Source: Halichondria panicea (Eukaryota > Porifera > Demospongiae > Suberitida > Halichondriidae). Taken from it: a DNA stretch of 64,000 nt. The notes beneath the pieces were generated by a model, which was given only the letters and a program-made list of their open reading frames with translations, was not told the origin of the DNA and ran no database searches. Below are positions 22,388 through 32,800 of this stretch, in pieces; position 1 is the stretch's first letter, and every line of letters starts with the position of its first letter. The translations under genes and the position numbers were made by a program. The stretch covers positions 3,167,502 to 3,231,501 of the forward strand of contig NC_087393.1 in NCBI RefSeq assembly GCF_963675165.1, written 5' to 3'.

Positions 22388-25300
22388 CAGAGGAGGGAGG
22401 ACACGATTAACCTTAGCTCTAATTAGCTAATTATCGCGACTTTTTAATTACATTCTTTGAACGATTCTTCTTTTCTTTCTTTATAACCTCTACATATTGG
22501 ACACAAGAGCTAGAGCAAAGCAAGCCTTTTCTCCTACTGATCCAGTGGAGGTACCCCTATGGCCAAGTTGTCAAGACCTGAAGGTAATAGGACCCCTATA
22601 AGAAGCACCTCAAGTACTCCTATCTCTAAGATCCCTGTGAGAAGCATCCCAGGCACTCTGATCTTGTCTCTGTGAGAAGGACTCTTGATCCTGGAGACAG
22701 GATCCCTATGAGGAGCACCCCAGGCACTCCTGTCTCCAAGATCCCTGTGAGAAGCACCCCAGGCACTCCTGTCTCTGTGATAAAGCTGCAACATGGAATT
22801 GTTTAGTTCAGAGTGTCTCCAACATGAAGAACATCAATGACACTAACAGTCTCAGCTTCTAGCACCCCTTTATTTGCTCTGTGCCTGCAAGAATTGCCTG
22901 TCACTCATACTATAGTCTCGAATACCCGCCTCAACCTAAAAGCTTGAGTCTGGTCAAACTCACATTGAGGTTTGGTTCAAGTGTGTTCAGGAATTTCTTG
23001 GACATTTAATTGACCACAACATGAATAAAATTATAGTCTACATGAATATCATTATAGCTAACCGCCACGGAGCATGGATTGTTACTAGTAGAAAGAAGTT
23101 AGCCCCTGACAGAAGGCGACGTAGGAAAACTCATCGAGAGAGTTGTAAGGATGTGATACTAGAACTCTCCAGACTAGCAACAGGACCTTTGGAACACCTT
23201 GTCGAAATTAACAGCCTAAATGCTCATTTATGTGAATATAATGTGACCGTCGACCATGGTTTCATGGCCCTCTAGCTCTGTGCAATGATGGCTTCAAGCT
23301 CAGTGTTTTTCTCGTAGGCTTTCAACTCCTAGCCGGTGTCATAGGATAGAACCTCCGGGCGACAGTTTCTCCCCCGGAGCCTGCGGTCTTAGGACAAATG
23401 CCTCCCCCCCGGTGGTTTTGTCCTAGGACAGAATCCCCGCCCCCAGGATATATCATCCGGGTACATGTACCCTGTCAAAACCTGTCAAGGCTATAGTATA
23501 AGCGTGCGAGTGCATGAGAAATGTATAGACTGTTAGCAATCAGAATGGCTACTCAACAAGAGTATGAGGACATACTGCTGTACAAGACTGCTGCCAGCAA
23601 TGCTGGCCAGAAGAAATACAGAGACGGGCTTTCCACTAATGACAAGAGAAGTATAAGAGACAAAGTTCAAAGATATGCTCTGCAGCAACAATGCTTATAC
23701 CTGCCTGAGAAGGACAGCACTGGCATGCATAGAATGAGAAGAGTTGTGGTGAAGCAAGAGGAGAAAAGCAGGATACTAAACATGTGCCACGATGGACTGG
23801 ATGGAATGCATTTTGGGAGAGACAAGACCTATGGAAAGGTATATTTATCATCATATCTTATAAAGTATAATTATATCTGTTTCATGCATGTAGGTTGCTC
23901 AGGATTTCTACTGGAAAGGCCTACATGCTGACGTCATACAGCTCTGCAAGCACTGCGACAAATGCCAACGAACGAATCACCAACTGCAGAAGCCCAGAGC
24001 AGAACTACATCCCATCCCTGTGACAAAGGTCTGGTACAGAGTTGATATTGACTTAGTAGGACCTCTACCTGAAACAAGCTCTGGAAACAAGTACATTATC
24101 ACGCTCTCAGACTATTTCTAAGTGGCCTGAGGCTGCCCCACTCCCATCAAAATCAGTAGAAGGTGTAGCAAAATTTCTGTTTGACACATTTTGCAGGCAT
24201 GGGTGGCCAAAAGTGATTCAATCAGACCAAGGAAGAGAGTTTGTCAACGAAATCAACACCCGACTTTTTCAGTTGACTGACATACAGCACTGCGTATCAA
24301 GTGCTTACCACCCACAAACAAATGGCCTTGATGAACGCTTCAACCAGACTCTAGTGAACACTCTCAAGAAGGTAATCGATTCTAGTACTGATGACTGGGA
24401 TCAGCATCTCTCTGCTGCTCTTTATGCCTATCGCATATCAAAACAGGTAAAATTTTAATTATTATATCATGCATGCTTTTATTTTTTGATTGTAGGCGTC
24501 ATCAAAGTACACACCCTTTTTCTTAATGTTCAATCGCCACCCGCGGAAAGCTGTTACTTTTGATATGGATCAACGAGATGGTGCCGACGCTATAGAAGAT
24601 AGAGGAGATGCTGACCAATTGAGTGGAGAGGAGACTGAAAATGAAGAAGACGGAGAAGACATGGATGGAATTCTCCGAAGGTTGATGGAAATTCGTGATC
24701 GCTGTCACCTCAATGCCAAGGAGAACATTGCTGCTGCACAGCAAAAACAGAAGCAGCAGTATGACAACAAGCATAACTCTTTGAAGGTATTATTTTATAT
24801 AGCAAACTTTAGCTTAATTTTTGCCATTTTTGTCGTAGAGTTATCCAGTTGGCAGCAGTGTCATGCTAAAGAATATGGCCAATTCTCATCGAATGGGAGG
24901 GAAAGTGGACTGCACCTGGAAAGGTCCATATAACGCTTTCCCCAAGTACTGAGCTCCAGATAGCACAAGTGTATAGCCCATTAATTCAATGCAATGGGCT
25001 CTGTGGTGGCTCTCCAGCAGCAAGAGGGTGCTAACAACTGCGGATTATTTAGCATTGCTGCTGCAATCACGCTGCTATGAACGATAATGTGGATTCTCTA
25101 GTGTTTGATGAGGCCAAAATGAGAGCACATCTCATTAAGTGCTTTGAGAAGGGCAAACTCTCACGGTTCCCTCGCACAAAGAAAGCGATGCCCAAAAGAC
25201 CAACACCACAAACCATTGCCATTACAATATACTGCATGTGCAAGAGACCGGACTCTTTTGAGGATATGGTCATGTGTGACAAATTTAGTGAGTAGTATCA

Positions 25301-26003
25301 CTATCGCTGTGCCAAAATTCACAATGAACCAGTAGGTAATTGGTTTTGTTCTGGTTGTATCACTTTATGATTTGTGCACTTTTGATTGTACTTATTTCTC
25401 TTGCATTGTTGTATTTATTGAGTATTGAGATCTATAACATAATAGATACAGAATCTATTGCATCTAGTCTATGGCTGTTTACTTCGTAGCCTAGACTAGT
25501 CTTCTCAGATTACCTGTGGACTGACTTTCACCTGCACCGCAGAATGGGGGAGCTCTGGTCCTGGGGTAGGAGCTTTTGTCCTAGGACAGAAACTCCGGGG
25601 GGAGGAAATATCCTAAGGACGGAACCCCCCCCGGAGCTACTGTCCTGGGGGAGGCCGTGTCCTGTGACACCGGCCTTAATTGATACACTGTCTGATATAG
25701 CCCTCTGTGTATGTTCTGTCCCTAACATGCGGTGGCTTGTGGCTTTATCACTATGCTTGTGGGCGTGTAGCCCCACTTGACTTTGCTGACTGTGCAGAAC
25801 AAAGTTCATATGTGAGTTTGACCAGACTCAAGCTTTTAGGTTGAGGCGGGTATTCGAGACTACTCATACTACAGTACTGTTCTGTGTGTCCCAATATGTA
25901 GAGGTTATAAAGAAAGAAAAGATGAATCGTTCAAAGAATGTAATTAAAAGGTCGCGATAATTAGCTAATTAGAGCTAAGGTTAATCGTGTCCTCCCTCCT
26001 CTG
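22388..26003. mobile_element. CAGAGGAGG-ended transposon (about 1.28 kb) carrying a nested Ginger copy
   Basis: Left end CAGAGGAGGGAGGACACGAT, right end the reverse complement; terminal inverted repeats are at least 110 bp, with further inverted homology at 22900-22965 versus 25808-25875. A perfect 9-bp target duplication, gtactgtct, flanks it (22379-22387 and 26004-26012). Ginger copy 2 (23337-25669) is inserted inside, so the host element is 22388-23336 plus 25670-26003. The left part has imperfect repeats of about 60 bp (22600-22780, ATCCCTGTGAGAAGCACCCC motif). ORFs of 86 and 84 codons are unrecognised. It is probably non-autonomous. Confidence 0.85.
23337..25669 (+). mobile_element. Ginger-type DNA transposon, copy 2 (2333 bp, inverted relative to copy 1, defective)
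   Basis: Ends TGTCATAGGATAG... and ...CCTGTGACA, with CCGG duplication at 23333-23336 and 25670-25673. Predicted exons: about 23521-23838, 23894-24446, 24496-24786 and 24839-24952 (integrase, ending after WKGPYNAFPKY), then a PHD-finger frame at 25077-25295. The first exon is open here, unlike in copy 1, but the same two lesions remain: TTCTAAGTGG, where a dinucleotide is missing before KWPEA (about 24119), and TAG in place of the PHD-finger Trp (about 25294). The copies are nearly identical along their whole length, so transposition was recent. Confidence 0.88.
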
Positions 26004-26015
26004 GTACTGTCTACT

Positions 26016-26468
26016 CAGAGGAGGAACGCCAGGGTCAATAGGGTCACGTTTAATGAAGGATTAAACATTCTTGTTCTGGGTTCTTGACCTTTGCTGCATA
26101 TAGCAGCTTAGCGCTTCTGTTCTTTATATGCCTGCTTAGAAAGCTTACTATACCTAGATCTATCCAGTGCAGCAAGCCAGTACATCAAAATTTATACCCT
26201 AGCCACGGAAGGCTAATTTCCATATCTTGTGGTTTTGAAGAATGCAATAAAAGGTCAAAGGTTGCAATTAAATCCTGGATCTCCTCTCTCAAGCTGATTC
26301 CTCTGGGGCGCGATAGCTCAACCAATTTCTGCTGTGATTATAAAGAGGATCAAGCTATTGGTGGTGTATAAACTCAGGGGCGCGAGGGTAAACTCAGTTT
26401 TACATGTAAAACATAGGGCCACGTGGTGTTTTAATTAGTGACCTTTTGACACTGGCATTCCTCCTCTG
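26016..26468. mobile_element. 453-bp MITE with CAGAGGAGGAACGCCAG ends and 9-bp TSD
   Basis: The right end is the imperfect reverse complement (TGGCATTCCTCCTCTG). It is flanked by a perfect 9-bp duplication, ctgtctact (26007-26015 and 26469-26477), inside the 26-bp minisatellite and only 12 bp from the neighbouring CAGAGGAGG element. A second copy, in opposite orientation, is at 49816-50263. No credible ORF. Confidence 0.9.
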
Positions 26469-26771
26469 CTGTCTACTAGCGAAGGTCAATCGTACTCTGT
26501 GAACTCTCTGGGCCACCGTACTTTTTTTCACTTACTTTGAACCTTCTATCAGCATTATAAAAATAAAAAATATAAAAAATAAAAATATAAAAAAATTTTT
26601 GTAGCCGCCCTCTAAAAGTTGGGCGGCCTAATCACGAGTCTATATTATAGAGGGCGACTGATTCACGAGACAATACTTCTGCACGCGCGGTTTCTGTCGC
26701 TAAATCTGTTGACATCTAGTTGTGTTTGGTGTCTATTATGGTTACTGGACCTAACCCTATCAGCACATAAT

Positions 26772-28294
26772 TATGGAACGCCAAATCCGCCAACATTTTT
26801 GCAATGTAATTCACATGAATAAATCGTGTATCAGATCAGAACGTACGTTTGTCAGATCGATTACTAGAATGTTTCTGGAAACGATTATCAGGACGTGTGT
26901 ACGCAGACAGAACGATTATCAGAACGTACACAACAACGTTTGTCAGATAGATCACTAGAACGATCCCAGGCCGAGTTTTCGCTTTTATAACGGTTAGGCA
27001 GGCCCGTAGCCTCGACTCCAGCCCCTTGCGTCTTTCTCAGCGGCTTGGAATCGAGGCTAGCAGGCCCGGTACTAGTTGTCTGCGCATGCGTCAAATTTTC
27101 ATTGTATTTGTGGTCGGTAAAAATATTTAGAAATGAAAATGCACAGAGTGCAGTGAGTACACAAAATATGCACATATATAGGAGCTGCACAATCAACTGC
27201 ACTTCTTCGGATCTGAACATCACAGACATCCTCGACAACTTGAGCGATTTCAACCATTGATTGGACTAACTGGACTACAGACAGGTATCAGGAAGGTGGA
27301 CACCACTCTTCTATTTGTGACAGCAACTCTAATGCTGTTTCAATAGGTGTCAACAGATCTAGGGTAAGAGAGAATGGACAATACAAAAAGATACATAATT
27401 ATGAGGCAGATCGTTAAAGCCAATGGAGTGGTCTATAATTAATAAGTTACGTGGCAAAATTAATACAGTAGAAACCGAAAGGTTCAATTTCTGATGATGT
27501 AATGTTTGTTTCTGTAATGCACTGTTATCATAACCAATAATGACCTCATGGCTTTCAAAAACCATGTGATGAGAAACTACTACCGTATATATACTTCTTC
27601 TAAAAGAGGCCCCCTTCTAATAAGGTGCCACCTGGAAATTTATCCCATCATAATAATTATTATTGGCTATTTCTTGTTTTGCATAGTACCGTGGCAGTAT
27701 ACGAGGTAGTCTCAAAAAGGAAAAGCGCTTATTTAGAAGTGCGGTATTAATCTACTTTGCCTGGCCTATTAAATATTATTACTCATCCAGGGATACTCGT
27801 AACAAGCACTGGCGAGCTTGGCTTTGCCTTTTGCAATTAGAGCTAGAGGCCTTGCCATTGCATGTTACTGGTGGGTGCGAATTAATCCCATATTGCCCTC
27901 TATAATTATTTTAACTCACCTTCATTCATAATTCCACAGCTAACACATCCACTTATACAAGTAAGCACTTCTTCACATACAGTGAGAATATTCTCCAATA
28001 TTGTAGGATCCAGTATTATTTTTTATGATGACCTTTAACCTCACATGTATAATTATAACTACCGAGGGCGGCGAACGCCTGTCTTGAATTTCCAGCAATA
28101 ACGTTCTAGCTAATCTGACAAACGTTCTTGTGTACGTTCTGATAATCGTTCTGTCTGTGTACACACGTCCTGATATAATCGTTTCCAGAAACTTTCTAGT
28201 AATCGATCTGACAAACGTTTTTGTGTACGTTCTGATACACGATTTATTCATGTGAATTACATTGCAAAAATGTTGGCAGATTTGGCGTTCCATA
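26772..28294. mobile_element. Foldback element, about 190-bp terminal inverted repeats
   Basis: The left arm 26772-26960 starts TATGGAACGCCAAATCCGCC. The right arm 28105-28294 is its reverse complement with few changes, ending GGCGTTCCATA. Arms contain repeated ACGTTTGTCAGAT and GAACGATTATCAG motifs. A possible 6-bp duplication, cataat, flanks it (26766-26771 and 28295-28300). The interior of about 1.1 kb has no recognisable protein. The superfamily is unknown. Confidence 0.75.
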
Positions 28295-28992
28295 CATAAT
28301 AGCCATACTAGCTAGATCCAGTCATGTTCTACTGCTGAGTCAGCAAAAACGAAAAGCAATTTGGCCTGGAATGTCATTAAAAGGTCATAATTAGTGAAAG
28401 TTCAGTGATGTCTGACCTCCTCTGGGTATATACAGTACGTACGACATCCATGTGCCAATCGCCACTCTATTGACCTTTGACCGAGGTGGAATATTAATTT
28501 ATGATGCCTGGTTTTTGTGTCTAAGTTCATACTTGTACACAGCATGTACATCTTTTGACAAATGCTAATGACGGATTTGTTACAAATCCGCCAAAATCCT
28601 TGCTAGAATGCAAGTTAATTTTTTTGTTAATTTTCGCTCATTCGCAAAGGTTTTTCAATCACAAAAAATTCTTAGGATCGCATGAAAGCCGGTGCATGTG
28701 CAGATAATAATTAAGCAAGTTAATAATGATCGATTACTTACATGCATGCTTGCTTTGGTTTTCTGTCAAGTGAATACAGTATAGCGCGAAATTAAGTATT
28801 TCGCTGAATAAATGTCGTGGGTTGACTGCATGCTTACCGGAAGCACTCCTAATTATAGATTGTGGAGTATAGGTATAGGATTGCTAACCCACGGAAACAG
28901 CAAAAATTAAGTCCAGGGTGTCATGCATACATGCAGTGAGGGTGAAAGGGGGAATATCCCCCTCTGGCTCAAATTTCCATCCAGGTACCAGT

Positions 28993-29044
28993 TAGCCTCG
29001 ATTCAAGGCCGATTAAAATTTTAATCGGCCTGGAATCGAGACTA
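28993..29044. mobile_element. 52-bp perfect-type palindrome with 9-bp direct repeats
   Basis: TAGCCTCGATTCAAGGCCGA is mirrored by TCGGCCTGGAATCGAGACTA around an AAAATTTT centre. It is flanked by ggtaccagt on both sides (28984-28992 and 29045-29053). It resembles the ends of the hairpin at 8551-8646 and of the repeats at 40371 and 50832, so it is probably a minimal member of that family. Confidence 0.75.
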
Positions 29045-29053
29045 GGTACCAGT

Positions 29054-29885
29054 ATATGCAAAGGCAACCCCAAACCCATCAGAATTAACCTTAAACCATG
29101 CACCTAATGAAGAAATATTTTCCAGGCATTATGCCACTGGGTTTCCATCCATAGCCGGTGATGTTACATACTAACAGGGTATTGAGGGTATCAACATTTT
29201 TTTAAGCAAGTGACTTTCCCCTTTCTACGTAAAAATCCTGTATGACACCCTGACTTAGCCCCTCAAAAATTTCGCGATATGGTGACATGCAGATAATTCT
29301 AATTATAGTGCATGAAATATAATTATACGTAAGTGTTAACAAACTAACCACTTTCCCACTAAAACTAAACGTGAACCTCATCAAACATTAATGCCAGCTT
29401 CTCTGTACTTTCTTCACAAGAACAGCTATCACAAGAACAGCTAGCTAAAGTCTATTTGTGTGGAGTTTGACCTTCATAAAGTTGTCATAACTTTGTCATA
29501 CTTTATGAAATTCAAAGTTTCATATACCATTGGATTCCTTGTTAAAAAACGCTTATATCTATATGCTGTAGAGCTGGTAAGCTCCAACCAGCTAAAAGTT
29601 AGCATTTTCCATGTAGAAGTCCCAGGCATACTTGTCCACCACATAAAGTGTAAATGAAGCCATAATTGACCACATAACTTCCAGGGTCGAACTCAATGCA
29701 AATAAACTTTAGTGCACTCTGTGCTTTCATCAGAACTCAAAAACAACAAAAATTAAGATTTCAAATAAGGCTAAATATTACCACGAAAAACTAAGCATGC
29801 AATTGTGCAATAGCTATCATAAAAGTACTCGTCTACAATTGACTATGATTATACGTATTAATACTAGAAATTTCTCACGTTAGTG
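29054..29885. other. Non-coding stretch downstream of the RNF213-like gene
   Basis: AT-rich. 29172-29253 matches a segment at 43307-43400 in opposite orientation (shared GACACCCTG / CAGGGTGTC and TTTCTACTTC-like blocks), so it is a dispersed repeat. The 3' UTR of the RNF213-like gene should start leftward of 29886. No other gene seen. Confidence 0.5.
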
Positions 29886-32800
29886 TCAATGTTTCTTTTC
29901 CTTGTATTCAGTGACATGTTTCCACGTCGCCACAGCCTGAGGTACTGTAATACTTTCAGGAAACTTATCTAGTCGAATAATTGGGCTCTGTTCTGTCCTG
30001 TCCCAGTAGAGTACAAGAGATTCGACCAGTCTGTGTGCGTGTTCATGTGTGTGTACTGAAAAATAAAAACCTGTAACGACGGTGATTCGTTATAGTCTAA
30101 GATTATGTATTATAATTATACTGATTTTATAGCATTTGCAGTGCAAGCTCGATAAATACAGTATCGACACAATTTACGGGAAATTATCCTCGTTGGCAGT
30201 CATGTGCTTGACATGGACCTCAATGAACTCAAACAAAGTCCCTAGCAAAAGTGCCAGGTCAAAAGTCCGCAGGCACTGGTTCAGCTCCTCAAATTGATCA
30301 GTTGACAGGTCAGCAGAGTATCCTTTGGGAATTCCCTCAAACGGTTCCAGCCCAGTATGCCATAGCTGCTTGGCCAATTCCACAGAGATTGTTTCCCACA
30401 AAGAGAGTACATGACCAAGTGTGCAGTGCTCCTTGGCCTGGGGGTATCAATCAGAAACATGAAACAATTGAAAGTAGATACAAATCAATACTCACTTTAG
30501 TACTAAATGGCTTTTTGCCCATTGTTCTAGATAAGATGTACTTGTGTAAGCTAATTTTATGGTTGGCTCCTCCCGATGAAAGTAGCCCAAGGACAACGTC
30601 TACCACATCCAGTGATTCTTTCATTTTGTCAGGAGTTCGCAGCTCAGTTACTATGTCTCGCTGGACACGTTGGCAAAGTGGAATCTGTAGTGAGATAGAT
30701 AAAATACAAGTACGCTATATTTAAAGTTTGGTGACAACCAATTTGACAAAAACAAAATTAATGACACACACACACGACTTACCTGTGGTTTAACCTTGCG
30801 CCGTATCTCCTGGAAAGTTTCTGCAGTGTATATGTCCTTACGATAAGCCACACAAGGAATGTCCAGAAGAACAACTGGCTTGCCATAAATGAACCTGTTG
30901 AGAACGTGTTTTTCAAGAGCAGGGAGGTCATACTTGATAATTTGATCACTTCCCATGGTAAGTGAGTAGTGACAGTGAGAGAGGATGATGGAGTGTAGAT
31001 GCTGCTCATACTCCAGCAAGTGGCAGCGATGAACATGGGTGATGGGAACCTTGTGCTCTCTCCACACTGCCGAAGAAGACTCTGCCCCTTGACTCACAAT
31101 CCCCCTGCACTTCTCAATGAAGTCGTTGTGTGTTAGGACGAGATAGTCAACAAGTGCCGTAGTACAGCGTCCTTCCCTCATGGTAGTGGGGATTAAGTAG
31201 ACCAGCGGTGTTTTGTCATTGATCTCTGCCAGCAAATACTTCTCCTCTACTGGCAGTCGGTCTGTCGAGAGGGAACGCATGCTTGAAGCACTCCGGACAC
31301 ACTATATACAGGCAACTTACTATGGTTCTTGAGCTTCTGTCCTACCAGAGCCCAAGCTTTTTTTAGATTCTCTATCATTTCTTTGCACTCATTCTTGATG
31401 TTTTCTGAGTAGTAAGGGATCCACCATATAACCATCTGCTATGAATCACACACTGATCACGCACCATTCCTTGTATCTTTCACTTCCTTGAGGAAGTCTC
31501 TGATGGTAATGGTCTCTGCTTTGCTCTTGTCCAAGCGTCTGTCAAACGTCTCAAACATAAACTGCTGGAGTCTTACAATGTCTGGGATGTATTGAGTAGC
31601 TCGTAGGCTGGGTTCCTGCGAAGAGCAACAAAATAATATATATCACATAAATTATATCATGCAATTGCTGATGACTATATATACACACTCACAATTTGAA
31701 GGAATGTGTCCAGGATTTTGCACTCATTACCAGCTTGCACAGTGCTTTTAATGTGCTCCAGATTAATCTGTGGTCTGTAGCTCCAGAGGTGAGCCTCCAA
31801 CTTCCCCTCATCAACATTGACCTTCTCATACGCCAAGTGGAACAGGCGATCTTGCTCTGGAGTGGACACAGTGGGTAGAGGTCATACATTAAAGTGCCAA
31901 ACCTTGTTGATCGTCATTAGCTACTAGATTCAATGCTTTGGCGACAAATACTTCAAGCTGATTAATAACTGGTTCAATGTAGCTTATATTTAACTGCTGC
32001 TCCCACTCATTGCGTGCCTTCTTATTATGTAGTTGGTTCATGTTCGCAGACACACCAGCTGTAGTAACACATACGATCAAACAGATCCACTAGTTCAGCT
32101 ACTGTACTTACAAACTGGAGGATTGGTTACCAGTATCTCTTTCAGCACCAGATGCATGATCATGACACACTCATCCAATCCCCTTCCAGTACTGTTTTGC
32201 ATACTCTCCAAGTCCTTCTCTAGATGAAGCCAGAAGAACTCTGCTAGGCCATGTGGCACAACCATGACGTCCTTGACTACTTGCTGAATGAGCTCCATCT
32301 GTTGGTCGTGGCAGGCAGCCCAGAGGAAGGAAGCATGCATGAGCGCCCTGACAATGCTCACTGCTGTAGCAGACAGGGTTCTTTCTCTTTCGGAGTTGAC
32401 AGTTCGTTGTTGGGGGGCACCTAGGTCATAGCCAGTCTTGGTTGTGTCGTTCCTGTATTATAATGTAATGGGGGAAAAATGCTGCTGACAATAGCTGCGT
32501 AGGTGCATGTATCGGCCAAGTTGTGACCACCTACGACATAACCTTCATTTCTTAACAACCATATGGACTCCATTACAACTTCAGTTTGAGTTAACGGCCC
32601 TGAATATAGCTCCTAGAATGTTAACTCAATGATACAGAGCTATAATAATAATAATGCCAGCAAATTTACTTTAACATCTACTTTCAACTAATGTCTCCTA
32701 TAGAAAATCGTAACCAGGTTGGGATGTGTGTGATGCACTTACAATCTTGCAGCCTTGTTATCAGATCTCAGGCGTTCGTTCTCACCACCAATAGATGCCC

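Noticed and set aside
23021-23275. 84-codon ORF inside the CAGAGGAGG element as a transposase piece
   Set aside because: No DDE or other transposase motif and too short. Left as unrecognised sequence of the element.
18394-25669. Reading the inverted Ginger copies as the two arms of one giant palindromic transposon
   Set aside because: Each copy has complete TGTCA..TGACA ends and its own CCGG duplication, and different host elements flank them, so they are two insertions.
26016-26468. Assignment of the CAGAGGAGG elements to hAT transposons
   Set aside because: The CAG-type ends suggested hAT, but four insertions show 9-bp, not 8-bp, duplications.
30031-30055. Acceptor at 30055 for the last RNF213-like exon
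   Set aside because: Joining it to exon 30437-30178 gives an immediate stop; the acceptor at 30031-30033 keeps the conserved C-terminus open.
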